A stretch of 64,000 nucleotides of DNA from Clostridium pasteurianum BC1 (GCF_000389635.1 NC_021182.1:2852001-2916000); one strand, 5' to 3'; counted from the stretch's first letter, positions 36,484 to 46,530 are shown. A program made the numbers and translations. The notes: generated from the sequence alone by a model not told the origin.

Positions 36484-37263
36484 CTACTTCTGTAGATTGT
36501 TTACCATTTGCCACATTTGATCCGCTGTAGTTAAACTTTTGGTATTAAGTTCAAAAGCTCTTTGTGCCGAGATCATATCAGTCATTTCTTTTGCAATATC
36601 TACGTTGGAATTTTCCACATAACCCTGCATTATATTTGTACTATTAGTGGCAAATATCTGTGCTCCAGTTTTAGATACATATAAATTATCACCTGCTGAA
36701 ATCATTGAATCATTACCTATAGTATCATACACATTTATCTTTCCTACAGCTGTATCTCCATTGGGCTGCTTTATGCTTAAAGTTCCGTCCTGTGCAACAA
36801 CAAAATTATTTTGTGTAAGAATTACAGGACCATTAGTATAATTTACTTCCAGTATATTGCCGCTTTTATCTACTAATCTTCCATTTGTATCTAAATTAAA
36901 ATCACTACTTCTTTCATAAGCCGCTGTTCCATTGGGACGAATTACTCTAAAATAACCACTGCCATCCAAAGCCAAATCTGTACTTTGATTAGTTTGTGTG
37001 ATAGCTCCCTGAGAATTGTCTCTTATCCACTCTGTAGCTTTTACCCCGGTACCATTTTGAGGGTCACTATTAATGCCATTGTTATTATTAGTGTTGGTAG
37101 GATATCCTACTCTTGTTAAATTGTCATATAAAAGATCAGTAAATTGTACCTGCTCTGTTTTGTAGCCATCAGTATTTACATTTGCTATATTATTTGATAT
37201 TGCATCCAATTTTTGCTGCTGTGCATTCATTGCACTTCTGCTTGTCCACATCAATCCAATCAC
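36484..37263 (-). CDS. flgG: Flagellar rod protein, FlgG-like
   Basis: 259 residues. N-terminal rod motif LDAISNNIANVNTDGYKTEQ, central ALDGSGYFRV and C-terminal SNVDIAKEMTDMISAQRAFE are those of FlgF/FlgG/FlgE-class proteins. It would build the distal rod. The GTG at 37263 is chosen: GAGGTG lies six bases before it and the N-terminus MIGLMWTSRSAM then aligns with family starts. FlgF and FlgG cannot be separated with certainty. It is the last gene of the flagellar operon. Confidence 0.85.
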   Translation of the reverse strand: MIGLMWTSRSAMNAQQQKLDAISNNIANVNTDGYKTEQVQFTDLLYDNLTRVGYPTNTNNNNGINSDPQNGTGVKATEWIRDNSQGAITQTNQSTDLALDGSGYFRVIRPNGTAAYERSSDFNLDTNGRLVDKSGNILEVNYTNGPVILTQNNFVVAQDGTLSIKQPNGDTAVGKINVYDTIGNDSMISAGDNLYVSKTGAQIFATNSTNIMQGYVENSNVDIAKEMTDMISAQRAFELNTKSLTTADQMWQMVNNLQK

Positions 37264-37287
37264 TATAATCACCTCATATCTAATTAA

Positions 37288-38070
37288 TTATTTTACAGTT
37301 CCCACATCATTAACCGCCTGACCTAAAGTTTCATCTATGGATTGTACAACCTTCTGCTGTGTCTCAAAGGTTCTCATGGTAGACATCATATTTACCATTT
37401 CATTCACTGGATTTATATTGGATTGTTCCAAAGCTTTTTGCTTAACAAAAACATTTGTATTAGTTATTGGATTCTGTCCTTGGTACAAATTATCCCCTAC
37501 TTTTTTAAGGGTTTTATAATTATTAAAATCTACAGTTGATAAGGAATAAGAAGGTCTTCCATCAATACTTATATTTCCATAGGCATCACTAGTTATTTTG
37601 CCATTTCCAGCTATAATTCTCTCTTGATTTCCCGTATTAATATTCTTTCCCATAACATAGTCCCCAGTATCATTTACTAAGTAACCCTGCATATTTACAT
37701 GAAAATGTCCATCTCTAGTATAATAATTTTGTCCGCCTGCCCCATTATCTCTATTTACAGTAAAAAACCCTCTGCCATCAATAGCAAAATCTGTATCCGA
37801 ATCAGTATTTTGTATATCACCTTCAGTAAAATTCGTTGCGGTTTCATCAATTCTACTGCCTAAACTCAAACTACCTATAGTCTGTGTATAATTTATTCCA
37901 TTTTGTATTTTACTTTTATTTTGAATAAGTACATCATCAAATTTTTTAATGGCAAGATCATCACTCTTAAATCCTACGGTATTTGAATTTGCCATATTAT
38001 TTGCTATAACATTTTGTTTAGCTTCTTGAGTAATCATACCTGAAATAGTTGTATATAAACTTCTTATCAT
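37288..38070 (-). CDS. flgF: Flagellar rod protein, FlgF-like
   Basis: 260 residues starting MIRSLYTTISGMITQEAKQN, with NMANSNTVGFKSD, AIDGRGFFTV and the C-terminal SNINPVNEMVNMMSTMRTFE. It belongs to the same rod family as its neighbour, 24 bases away. GGAGATGTG precedes the ATG, and the start overlaps the stop of the small membrane gene by four bases (ATGA). Confidence 0.85.
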   Translation of the reverse strand: MIRSLYTTISGMITQEAKQNVIANNMANSNTVGFKSDDLAIKKFDDVLIQNKSKIQNGINYTQTIGSLSLGSRIDETATNFTEGDIQNTDSDTDFAIDGRGFFTVNRDNGAGGQNYYTRDGHFHVNMQGYLVNDTGDYVMGKNINTGNQERIIAGNGKITSDAYGNISIDGRPSYSLSTVDFNNYKTLKKVGDNLYQGQNPITNTNVFVKQKALEQSNINPVNEMVNMMSTMRTFETQQKVVQSIDETLGQAVNDVGTVK

Positions 38071-38294
38071 TTTTTCACATCTCCATTATTTATTACTTTC
38101 ATATCCTGTGGGTATCTCATACCATAGGAAGAGGCTTTAGTTTCAATTTCACCTTTACTCAAACTTATAGCTGATTTTGCAGTAATCATAAAGCAGGTTG
38201 CTATAACCATTCCAATACCAATTCCCACAAGAACTCTTCTATGTGAAATAAATTCAATAAAAGCTTTTATTTTATGTACAATTTTTGTATTAAT
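38067..38294 (-). CDS. Small single-pass membrane protein, probable ATT start
   Basis: An open frame of 75 codons fills the gap between the DUF6115 gene and flgF. It overlaps both genes, the second by ATGA. The product has a basic N-terminus, one membrane helix (VLVGIGIGMVIATCFMITA) and a polar tail ending in NNGDVKK. No ATG, GTG or TTG occurs early enough to include the whole basic region, but AAGGGGGA lies seven bases before an ATT at 38294. A GTG inside the hydrophobic segment is the alternative start. No family is recognised. Confidence 0.6.
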   Translation of the reverse strand: MNTKIVHKIKAFIEFISHRRVLVGIGIGMVIATCFMITAKSAISLSKGEIETKASSYGMRYPQDMKVINNGDVKK

Positions 38295-38812
38295 AGTATT
38301 TCCCCCTTGCCAATTCCCAATCTTTCTGATATACCCTCGACAGATAAGCCTTCTTTCGTAAGCTTTTCTATATCATCAACTTTATCATTATTTATTTCAT
38401 TATTATCTATGTATTTATTTTTATTAATTTTATCATTTTCATCAATAATTCTTGTTTCTCCAGCAGTATTTTTCCCATGAGAAATTTCTATTGAATCCAA
38501 TTCATTATTTTCTAAAATATTATCTTCCATACCTTTATTATAGATATTTTCTATATCTGAATTATGTATATTTTTATAATTTACATCAGGACTTCTTTGT
38601 AATTTATTCTTTAGGCTTTCTATTTCGCCTTGAAGCTCCAGTATTGTTTCTGCAAATTCTTTTCTTAGCTTTCCAATTTCCACATCATAATCTTTCACAT
38701 TAGTTGAAGCCTTATGAAATACATTTTTAAAACTTGTATTTTCTTTTTTTACAGCCTTAATATTTACAGCTATCAATAAAATTCCTATAATTAATAGTAA
38801 TACTGTAGTCAT
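38267..38812 (-). CDS. DUF6115-type membrane-anchored coiled-coil protein
   Basis: 181 residues: an N-terminal membrane segment (about 3-17), a coiled coil (about 40-70), a very charged Asn/Asp/Glu linker, and a C-terminal helix-turn-helix-like stretch LTKEGLSVEGISERLGIGKG. This C-terminal pattern matches proteins found beside fliA in clostridial flagellar operons. The function is unknown. It lies 15 bases after fliA. Confidence 0.75.
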   Translation of the reverse strand: MTTVLLLIIGILLIAVNIKAVKKENTSFKNVFHKASTNVKDYDVEIGKLRKEFAETILELQGEIESLKNKLQRSPDVNYKNIHNSDIENIYNKGMEDNILENNELDSIEISHGKNTAGETRIIDENDKINKNKYIDNNEINNDKVDDIEKLTKEGLSVEGISERLGIGKGEILLIQKLYIK

Positions 38813-38827
38813 TCAAGCACCTCCACA

Positions 38828-39553
38828 CTATTCATATTTTAGCTTTTTTAAAGCTTCTCTAAGATGCACAATAGCTCTTGAGTGCAGTTGGCAAACTCTA
38901 GATTCTGATACAGATAAAATGCTGCCTATTTCTTTCAAAGTTAAACCTTCATAATAGTATAGGGAAAGTACAGTTTTATCTTTTTCGTTTAAGATATCTA
39001 GTGCCTTGGATAAATATTCAATTTTTTCTTTTTCTTCTAAAGCCCTTTCTGGGCTTGGACTGTTTTTATCCTCAATAGTTGTAATTATAGGCATATCATC
39101 ATCTTCTGAAAAAATCAAACTTTCCAAAGAAGTTATAGACATATAATTTATGTAATTTTCCACCTCTGCTATATCTGCTATAGTTCCTCCAAAGGCCTTT
39201 GCTATTTCCATATCTGTAGGATACCTTAAAAGTTTTTTTTGCAAGTTTTCTACTGTTTGATTATATTTGTTAAGCCTATCCATAGCACCTTTTGATATAG
39301 GACTATTCTTCCTAATTTCATCTATCATAGCTCCCTTTATTCTAATAGAAGCATAGGTCGAAAATTTCATACCCTTACTCTTATCAAATTTGTTAAGAGC
39401 ATCCATTAATCCAATCATACCATAACCTATTAAATCCTCATATTCTATATATTTACTTTTACCTACTATAACTCTAGATGCTATATATTTTACCAATGGA
39501 ATATATTCCTTAACTATTTCCTCTCTAGTATCAGAAATTTCTGGTATAGCCAT
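38828..39553 (-). CDS. fliA: FliA/SigD, sigma-28 factor for flagellar genes
   Basis: 241 residues with sigma regions 2 (YEDLIGYGMIGLMDALNKF and KFSTYASIRIKGAMIDEIR), 3 and 4 (EKDKTVLSLYYYEGLTLKEI followed by LSVSESRVCQLHSRA). It directs RNA polymerase to late flagellar promoters. A matching promoter stands before the flagellin gene at 63158-63184. Its place near the end of the early operon delays its appearance. Confidence 0.96.
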   Translation of the reverse strand: MAIPEISDTREEIVKEYIPLVKYIASRVIVGKSKYIEYEDLIGYGMIGLMDALNKFDKSKGMKFSTYASIRIKGAMIDEIRKNSPISKGAMDRLNKYNQTVENLQKKLLRYPTDMEIAKAFGGTIADIAEVENYINYMSITSLESLIFSEDDDMPIITTIEDKNSPSPERALEEKEKIEYLSKALDILNEKDKTVLSLYYYEGLTLKEIGSILSVSESRVCQLHSRAIVHLREALKKLKYE

Positions 39554-39568
39554 AACTGGATTGCCTCC

Positions 39569-40231
39569 TTAATTTTTTTTCATCTGTTCACGCATTACCC
39601 CAAATACATAAGCTATAATTTTATCCTGAACTTTTCTATCAATATTAAAAAATGAAAAACCTGAGACATACAAATTAGTATCCATATCCCTAAATGCCCT
39701 CATGCAATTGCTGAGTACAAAGATATTTTCATGTTCTAATGCAATTTTTATTATAAATCTATCTCCTGATTTAATCTCTTCTTTGGTTTTTAGTCTGAAG
39801 CCTCCACCACTTAAATCAATCATAAGTGCCTTAGTAAAAGCCTTTGAATCTTTTATGAGACTATTAAATGTACTATCAGAAATATTTTTGTCAACTTTCA
39901 AATATTGTACATCCCTTAATAAATTCACTCTAAAAAATTTTCTTCTTTGTATCTTCTTTATACCCTTTGGAATAGTTAAAAGTATCATGGGTATTCTATC
40001 CATGCGTCTTCCTATAACATCAGTATTGAAGCCATATAAATTATTTTCATTATAATATACAACTGTTACATGATCATTCTTATTAAGTGGTGCATATTCA
40101 CCATTTGAAATTGGTATACTTATTACTATATAATCCTTACCTACATCCTGTATATTACTCTTATACACCTTATCCTCTATGAGAATTTCACATTTTGCAT
40201 TTATGCTAAAGTTCACATTAGTAACGCTCAT
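39569..40231 (-). CDS. PilZ-domain flagellar brake protein (YcgR/MotI-like)
   Basis: 220 residues: an N-terminal YcgR domain and a C-terminal PilZ domain with the c-di-GMP motif RRKFFRVNLLRDV (RxxxR) and DLSGGGFRL (D/NxSxxG). Binding of c-di-GMP usually slows the motor. The ATG at 40231 is preferred, with GAGGAG ten bases upstream; GTG starts at 40234 and 40249 are alternatives. It sits between flhG and fliA. Confidence 0.9.
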   Translation of the reverse strand: MSVTNVNFSINAKCEILIEDKVYKSNIQDVGKDYIVISIPISNGEYAPLNKNDHVTVVYYNENNLYGFNTDVIGRRMDRIPMILLTIPKGIKKIQRRKFFRVNLLRDVQYLKVDKNISDSTFNSLIKDSKAFTKALMIDLSGGGFRLKTKEEIKSGDRFIIKIALEHENIFVLSNCMRAFRDMDTNLYVSGFSFFNIDRKVQDKIIAYVFGVMREQMKKN

Positions 40232-40245
40232 CACACTATAACTCC

Positions 40246-41121
40246 TCACGAAAATATATTAAATATTTTTTTAAATAATCCCTGTATACCTGATTTACCT
40301 AATTCATTTTCTCTTTCAGAATCAACAATAAGTTTATTTGCTATCCTAACAATATCCTGAGCAGCAGCACAATTTGGACTTCCAATTATAAAGGGTTCCT
40401 GGCTTTTTACTGCCAACACTAATTTTCTGTCTTCAGACACACTTCCCACATAGGAAATATCCATTTTCAAAAAATTTTTAACTGCATTTTGAAATTTATT
40501 ATAGGTTTCTTCTGCTTCCCTTTTATCAAAGGTTCTATTTATGACTACCTTGGTCTTAGATTTAATTTTAAAATGAACTACTGCCTTTAAAAGACTATAG
40601 GAATCCATAAGTGAAGTAGGTTCAGGTGTTATAATCAAAATCAATTCATCACAACAGGATATAAATCCCAATACACTTCTATTAATTCCAGCACCTGTAT
40701 CCATTATAATATAATCTAAATCTTCCAAATTTGATAATTTATCTAAAAAACTATTCCTTTGGGAATTAGTAATTTCATTTATTCTTGCTACACCAGATCC
40801 TCCTGGCAAAAGCTTCACCCCAAAGGGTCCTTCAATGACCCCATCCTCTATATTTTTGTCATTAAAAATCACATCAAACACATTGTATTTAGGCAAAAAC
40901 CCCATTAGTACATCATCATTACCCATGCCTACATCTGCATCAAAAATCAATACCTTTTTTCCTGTTTTCTGAATAGCTATAGACAAATTCACCACAAAAT
41001 TACTCTTTCCTACTCCACCTTTGCCAGAAGTAACTGTAATTATCCTTGGTGTTTTTCTAGCTTTATCAGCTTCGCTTCCTTCTACAGCCATTTGCCTTAA
41101 TCGTTGTGCCTGATCTAACAT
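40246..41121 (-). CDS. flhG: FlhG (YlxH), MinD-like ATPase
   Basis: 291 residues. Deviant Walker A TVTSGKGGVGKSNFVVN, switch region LPGGSGVARI and DYIIMDTGAGI. It stimulates FlhF GTPase and sets flagellar number and placement. An N-terminal AQRLRQMA stretch carries the short DQAxxLR-type activator motif. It overlaps flhF by seven bases. Confidence 0.94.
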   Translation of the reverse strand: MLDQAQRLRQMAVEGSEADKARKTPRIITVTSGKGGVGKSNFVVNLSIAIQKTGKKVLIFDADVGMGNDDVLMGFLPKYNVFDVIFNDKNIEDGVIEGPFGVKLLPGGSGVARINEITNSQRNSFLDKLSNLEDLDYIIMDTGAGINRSVLGFISCCDELILIITPEPTSLMDSYSLLKAVVHFKIKSKTKVVINRTFDKREAEETYNKFQNAVKNFLKMDISYVGSVSEDRKLVLAVKSQEPFIIGSPNCAAAQDIVRIANKLIVDSERENELGKSGIQGLFKKIFNIFS

Positions 41122-42323
41122 ATACTTTCCACTCCTGTAATGAGATTTATCACCTCTTCTGCCTTCAACGCCTTAATATCATCTGGAACATTTTGTCCAA
41201 TTGATACATAGCTTAAAGGCCTTTTTCCCTCTTTCAATATATTCAATATAGAACCATAGGTTGTAGTCTCATCTAATTTTGTTATTATGATATTATTATA
41301 ATTTAAAATTTTATAGCCCTCAACTATAGACTTTATATCTCTATTTTTTGTAGTACAACTCATGACCAAATGTAAGTTTTCAGAATGGGTTTTATCAATA
41401 AATGCTCTCAGTTCAGAAATTTGCATTTTATTTTTACTACTTCTACCTGTAGTGTCCACCAATACTACATCGCAATCCCGCATACTCTCCACTGCTGCTT
41501 CCATATCCTTTATAGAAAATACCACCTTAAAGGGTATATTCATAATATCTGCATAGGTTTTAAGCTGTTCCACTGCTCCTATTCTGTAGGTATCAACAGT
41601 TATAAGCCCTATTTTCTTTTTTTCAATAAGGGCAAACCTTCCTGCAAGTTTTGCAATGGTAGTAGTTTTTCCTACTCCAGTAGGTCCTACTAATACAATG
41701 ACACCCTCTTCATTAATTTCAGAAACCTCAACCATAGAGCCTAAGACTTTTTTTAACTTTTCCATTTCTTCTATTTCATCATTTTCTAAATTTATTCTAT
41801 TTATAATTTCTTCTATTACATTATCTTCTAAATCATATTTCTCCAGAGTTTTATATAATTCACTATTATGATTTGAATTTTCATTGCCATTATTTTTTAC
41901 AATGGCATTTAATATATTTTTCATCTCTCGCATCTCTTTAATAAGATTATCTTCTTTTTTATACTCATCTTTATCAATATTATAAGCAGCTTCTTTAGAA
42001 ATTTTTCCACTTGTTACAGGCGAATTCAGCTTTCCTAAGCTATTTTCATTATCCATTTGCACATCCATAGCCTTTTTTATAGCCTCTAAGCTATCCTTAA
42101 CAGAATTATGTGGAATTTTGAATTTACCTTCAGTTATTTCAGCAGCCTTATCGACATTATCTACCGCCGCAGTAACTTCTATAACTTTCTTCGAAAACAA
42201 TCCAGTAAATCCCTTTTTTCTTATTTTCCTCTGACTTATTATTACTGCATCCTTTCCCAGCTCATACCTGATTCTTGTTACAGCTTCATTCATACTATTT
42301 ACAATATATTTTTTTATAATCAT
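41115..42323 (-). CDS. flhF: FlhF, SRP-type GTPase for flagellar placement
   Basis: 402 residues. An N-terminal B domain starts MIIKKYIVNSMNEAVTRIRY, a polar linker follows, then the NG domain with GPTGVGKTTTIAKLAG, DTYRIGAVEQLKTYADI, DTTGRSSKN and TKLDET. It recruits the first flagellar parts to the membrane. The start overlaps the flhA stop by one base (TAATG). Confidence 0.95.
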   Translation of the reverse strand: MIIKKYIVNSMNEAVTRIRYELGKDAVIISQRKIRKKGFTGLFSKKVIEVTAAVDNVDKAAEITEGKFKIPHNSVKDSLEAIKKAMDVQMDNENSLGKLNSPVTSGKISKEAAYNIDKDEYKKEDNLIKEMREMKNILNAIVKNNGNENSNHNSELYKTLEKYDLEDNVIEEIINRINLENDEIEEMEKLKKVLGSMVEVSEINEEGVIVLVGPTGVGKTTTIAKLAGRFALIEKKKIGLITVDTYRIGAVEQLKTYADIMNIPFKVVFSIKDMEAAVESMRDCDVVLVDTTGRSSKNKMQISELRAFIDKTHSENLHLVMSCTTKNRDIKSIVEGYKILNYNNIIITKLDETTTYGSILNILKEGKRPLSYVSIGQNVPDDIKALKAEEVINLITGVESIC

Positions 42324-44392
42324 TATAAGCTGACAACTCCTTCAGTTTTTATTTCAATTTCATTAGGTACTTCATTGAGGGATAAAACAGTAATATTAGG
42401 GAACACCATTTCTATGAGCTTTCTCACTGCTGGCCTTATTTTAGGTGAAACCAGTATTGCTGGTTGATTTTCTGGAAAATATATAGTATTCAGTACATTT
42501 TTTATAGAATCAAGAATTCTTGAGGTAGTATCTGGATCTACTGCTGGGAAAGAACCCTGCATAGACTTTTGTATATTATTTGCTATGACATTTTCTACTT
42601 CCGGTGCAAAGGTAGCCACAACTATTCTGTTATTTTCATCTATAAGTGGATTACATATGCTTCTTCCAAGAGCAATTCTTACGTATTCTGTAAGGAGTTC
42701 TAAATCCTTAGAATTTCTTGAGTTATCCGCAAGACTTTCAAGTATAGTCACCATATCTTTAATAGGAACTTTTTCCTTCAATAAATTCTGAAGAACTTTT
42801 TGTACCTCTCCGATAGTCATAAGATCTGGTATAAGTTCTTCTACTACAGCACTATACCGCTCCTTCATTGAATCAATTATAGTTTTAACTTCCTGTCTTC
42901 CAAGAAGTTCATAGGAATGTGATTTTATAGTTTCCGTTAAATGAGTTACCATTACCGTAGTAGGATCTACCACGGTAAAGCCCTTGATCTCTGCATCCTC
43001 TCTCTGATCCTTATTAATCCATACTGCCGGAAGTCCAAAGGTAGGCTCAATGGTTCTTATACCTTGTATCTCCTCTCCTTCACCACTTGAGTCCATAGAT
43101 AAAAGCATACTTGGCATAAGCTCACCCTTAGCCACTACAGTTCCTCTTATCTTTACCACATACTCATTGGTCTTTAACTGAAGATTGTCCCTTATTCTTA
43201 TAGGCTGAACTACAATGCCCATTTCTATGGCACATTGTCTTCTTACAGAAGCAATTCTCTGAAGGAGATCTCCTCCAGAAGCCTCATCTGCCAAAGGTAT
43301 TAATCCATAGCCTATTTCTATTTCCATGGGCTCTACTGAAATTAAATTCATTACATTTTCAGGTTCCTTATTTTCCTGCTCAGTCAATTCCATATTGATG
43401 TTTTCTTCCTGAATTATCATCTGAGCTTTTTCTTCCCTATACAGCATATAAGCACATATACCGCAGGCAACTGCTAAAATAAAGAAGGGAAAAAAAGGAA
43501 GTCCCGGTATAAAGCTTAAAAATAAAAGTATAGCAGCAGCTATTCCTAGAACCTTAGGAAAGCTTGTAAGTTGTCCTACTAACTGTTTACCAAAATCTTC
43601 ATCATTACCAGATCGTGTTACTAAAATACCTGTAGCAATGGATATTAACAGTGCTGGTATCTGACTTACCAGTCCATCACCAATAGTAAGCCTTACATAG
43701 GTTTGAGCAGCCTCTGCAATTGGCATACCAAGCTGTACTGCACCAATTACAATTCCTGCTATGATGTTTATCAAAACTATTACAATACTTGCTATGGCAT
43801 CTCCTTTAACAAATTTAGAAGCACCATCCATTGATCCGTAAAAATCAGCCTCCTGCTGAATTTTCCTTCTTCTATTTTTAGCTTCTGTATCATCTATAAG
43901 ACCTGCATTTAAATCTGCATCTATACTCATCTGTTTACCTGGCATAGCATCCAGAGCAAATCTTGCAGCTACTTCTGCAACTCTTCCAGCACCATTAGTA
44001 ATTACTATAAACTGTATTACTATTATTATCAAAAATATTATTATACCAACCAGATAATTACCACCAACCACAAAGCTTCCAAAGGCATTAATTACATCTC
44101 CTGCATTAGCCTGACTTAAAATAAGTCTTGTGGAGGAAATATTAAGTCCCAATCTGAACAAGGTTGTAATAAGAAGCAAAGTTGGGAAAACAGATAACTG
44201 AAGTACTTCTGTAGTAAACATAGTTATAAGTATTATAATTGTAGCAATGGTTATATTTACTACGATTAAAATATCTAACATGCCTGTAGGTAATGGTATT
44301 ATGATCATAAGTACTATAAACATTACTCCAAAAGCTACAATGACATCCAGATTATTTTTTAATTTAAAGCCACGCTCATTACCATTACTCAT
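42323..44392 (-). CDS. flhA: FlhA, flagellar export gate protein
   Basis: 689 residues: eight membrane segments in the first half, with the FHIPEP signature region (RFALDAMPGKQMSIDADLNA), and a large cytoplasmic export-platform domain. FlhA forms a nonameric ring that receives substrates and couples export to the proton motive force. It lies between the fliR-flhB fusion and flhF. Length is typical. Confidence 0.96.
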   Translation of the reverse strand: MSNGNERGFKLKNNLDVIVAFGVMFIVLMIIIPLPTGMLDILIVVNITIATIIILITMFTTEVLQLSVFPTLLLITTLFRLGLNISSTRLILSQANAGDVINAFGSFVVGGNYLVGIIIFLIIIVIQFIVITNGAGRVAEVAARFALDAMPGKQMSIDADLNAGLIDDTEAKNRRRKIQQEADFYGSMDGASKFVKGDAIASIVIVLINIIAGIVIGAVQLGMPIAEAAQTYVRLTIGDGLVSQIPALLISIATGILVTRSGNDEDFGKQLVGQLTSFPKVLGIAAAILLFLSFIPGLPFFPFFILAVACGICAYMLYREEKAQMIIQEENINMELTEQENKEPENVMNLISVEPMEIEIGYGLIPLADEASGGDLLQRIASVRRQCAIEMGIVVQPIRIRDNLQLKTNEYVVKIRGTVVAKGELMPSMLLSMDSSGEGEEIQGIRTIEPTFGLPAVWINKDQREDAEIKGFTVVDPTTVMVTHLTETIKSHSYELLGRQEVKTIIDSMKERYSAVVEELIPDLMTIGEVQKVLQNLLKEKVPIKDMVTILESLADNSRNSKDLELLTEYVRIALGRSICNPLIDENNRIVVATFAPEVENVIANNIQKSMQGSFPAVDPDTTSRILDSIKNVLNTIYFPENQPAILVSPKIRPAVRKLIEMVFPNITVLSLNEVPNEIEIKTEGVVSL

Positions 44393-44407
44393 TTGTTATA
44401 TCACCCT

Positions 44408-46237
44408 TTACTTCTTTTTCATTTTATATACTAAAGCCAATATTTCTGCCACCGCCTGATACATATCCATAGGTATTTCCCCATCAATATCTACCTTTTC
44501 ATATATAAGTCTAGCTAATGGCTTATCTTCTATAATTGGCACATTATTTTCTTTTGCAATTTCTTTTATCTTAAGAGCTATTCTATCTGTACCCTTTGCC
44601 GTTACAATAGGGGCACTGCTCTCCCCCTCTTTATATTTGAGAGCTACTGCAATATGAGTAGGATTTGTCACTACCACTGTTGCTTCCGGCACGCTTGCCA
44701 TCATTCTCTTTGAAGACATTTCTCTCATCTTCTGTTTTCTCTTTGACTTTACTTGAGGGTCTCCCTCGTCTTGCTTAAACTCTTCTTTTACTTCCTGCTT
44801 TGTCATCTTTAGTTCCTTATTATGCATAAATCTCTGATATATATAATCGGCTATAGCAATAATAAGCATAATTAAACAAATTCTAAATAAAATCCCCACA
44901 AAAATACCCTTTAATGCATAGGGAAGTGAATTAAAGGTTAATGTATTCATTATGAGCAATTTATCAAGATTATCCCTCACAAATTGATATCCTACAAAGC
45001 CAACAATGACTATGAGTATAATATCCTTAAAAAGCTCTACCACAGTTCTTGATGAGAAAATCTTTTTAAAACCTGCTATAGGGTTTAGTTTTTTTAAATC
45101 TGGCTTTAAAGTTTCCGTAGTAAAAATGAAACCAGATTGAATATAATTTGCAACTATACCTAAAATCATTATAGGTACTGCAAATATGAGAAATATTAAA
45201 GCTATATTAGTCATAGCGTATATAAGTATATACTGTATATTATTATAATTTAAGTCCATATTTAAAGATGTATTTAAATAAGAAAACATCATATTTCTAA
45301 GTTTATCGTAAGAAAAATTTCCTAGATATGTTACTACTAAAGTAGCTGCCATCAGTGTAAGTGCTAGAGCTACCTCTTTGCTCTTAGCTACCTGTCCTTT
45401 TTTCTTTGCATCACTCTTCTTCTTAGGTGTTGCCTGCTCTGTTTTGTCTTCCGAGGCAAATATAATAACCGCAGGTATTATATTGTAAAAGCCTTTCCAA
45501 AGATCTGGTATTAAACTAAAACCCTGAACTATAAGCTTTACTATTTCAGGCAATATAAGCATAAAAATTGAAAACCCAAGAAGTATTTTAACAGGCATGC
45601 CCAGTATCATTACATTTAGCTGAGGTACTGTTCTTGAAACAAGGCCCATTACTATATCTGTTATTATTAAAACTATTACTATAGGCATAGCGATCTTTAT
45701 GCCTATTATAAAAAACTCAGTAAATGCGTGTAAAGCATACATAGCAGATTCATTAACTAATATAAATTTACCTATATGTACTGTATTATAGCTATCTATA
45801 AGTGCTGTTATAAGTATATGATGACCGTCAATTACAAGAAACAGTACTACACTAAGCATAGTTAAAATTCTTTCTATTAAAGTGGCGTTACTTTGGGTAG
45901 TAGGATCAAACATAGACATCATACTAAATCCAATTTGAATATCCATAAAATTCCCTGCAATTTTACCACAGATAAAAGCCAAATTAGTTAAATATCCAAG
46001 TACAAGTCCCGTTATTATTTCAGAGGCACATTGCTCCATATAAACCAGTCCATTGTTAATACCTGAAACACTGCTGTAATTTAAAGTTGACATTATAAAG
46101 AAAGCAATTAAAGCAGAAAAGGCAATTTTAACTGTATTGGGAAGTCCGCTGGGAAAAAGCACCTGCAATGCCACAAAAAAAGTTAATATCCTTAAAAACA
46201 CCAGAAAAAATGCAGCAAAATAAGAAACATCTATCAT
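44408..46237 (-). CDS. fliR-flhB: FliR-FlhB fusion, flagellar export apparatus
   Basis: 609 residues in one frame. Residues 1-260 are FliR (membrane protein with GFSMMSMFDPTTQSNATLIE). From SEDKTEQATPKKKSDAKKKG at 262 onward it is FlhB, with four membrane segments and the autocleavage motif NPTH at 525-528. FlhB switches export from rod/hook to filament substrates. The fusion is known from clostridia and supports direct contact of the two proteins in the gate. There is no frameshift or internal start. Confidence 0.96.
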   Translation of the reverse strand: MIDVSYFAAFFLVFLRILTFFVALQVLFPSGLPNTVKIAFSALIAFFIMSTLNYSSVSGINNGLVYMEQCASEIITGLVLGYLTNLAFICGKIAGNFMDIQIGFSMMSMFDPTTQSNATLIERILTMLSVVLFLVIDGHHILITALIDSYNTVHIGKFILVNESAMYALHAFTEFFIIGIKIAMPIVIVLIITDIVMGLVSRTVPQLNVMILGMPVKILLGFSIFMLILPEIVKLIVQGFSLIPDLWKGFYNIIPAVIIFASEDKTEQATPKKKSDAKKKGQVAKSKEVALALTLMAATLVVTYLGNFSYDKLRNMMFSYLNTSLNMDLNYNNIQYILIYAMTNIALIFLIFAVPIMILGIVANYIQSGFIFTTETLKPDLKKLNPIAGFKKIFSSRTVVELFKDIILIVIVGFVGYQFVRDNLDKLLIMNTLTFNSLPYALKGIFVGILFRICLIMLIIAIADYIYQRFMHNKELKMTKQEVKEEFKQDEGDPQVKSKRKQKMREMSSKRMMASVPEATVVVTNPTHIAVALKYKEGESSAPIVTAKGTDRIALKIKEIAKENNVPIIEDKPLARLIYEKVDIDGEIPMDMYQAVAEILALVYKMKKK

Positions 46238-46247
46238 TTCATCACAC

Positions 46248-46529
46248 CTATCTAGTAATATTTGCTATCATTTCAAATATTCTCTCTGTAAATCCAGTCA
46301 TCATATGAAGCATCCAGGTGCTGGCCACTATTCCCACAACTGCTATAGCAATAAGCTTTGGAACAAAGGTAAGAGTCTGTTCCTGTATTTGAGTGGTAGC
46401 CTGCATTATGCTTATAATAAGTCCTACCACAACAGATACAATTAAAATTGGTGCGGATATTAAGAGTCCTGTACTTATAGCATCCTTTAATATTCCTAAA
46501 AGCATATTTTCTGTCATAATAATTTTCAC
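46248..46529 (-). CDS. fliQ: FliQ, flagellar export gate protein
   Basis: 93 residues with two membrane helices and the motif ISIMQATTQIQEQTLTFVPK. It forms part of the FliPQR export channel. It starts one base after fliP ends. Confidence 0.95.
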   Translation of the reverse strand: MKIIMTENMLLGILKDAISTGLLISAPILIVSVVVGLIISIMQATTQIQEQTLTFVPKLIAIAVVGIVASTWMLHMMTGFTERIFEMIANITR

Positions 46530-46530
46530 C

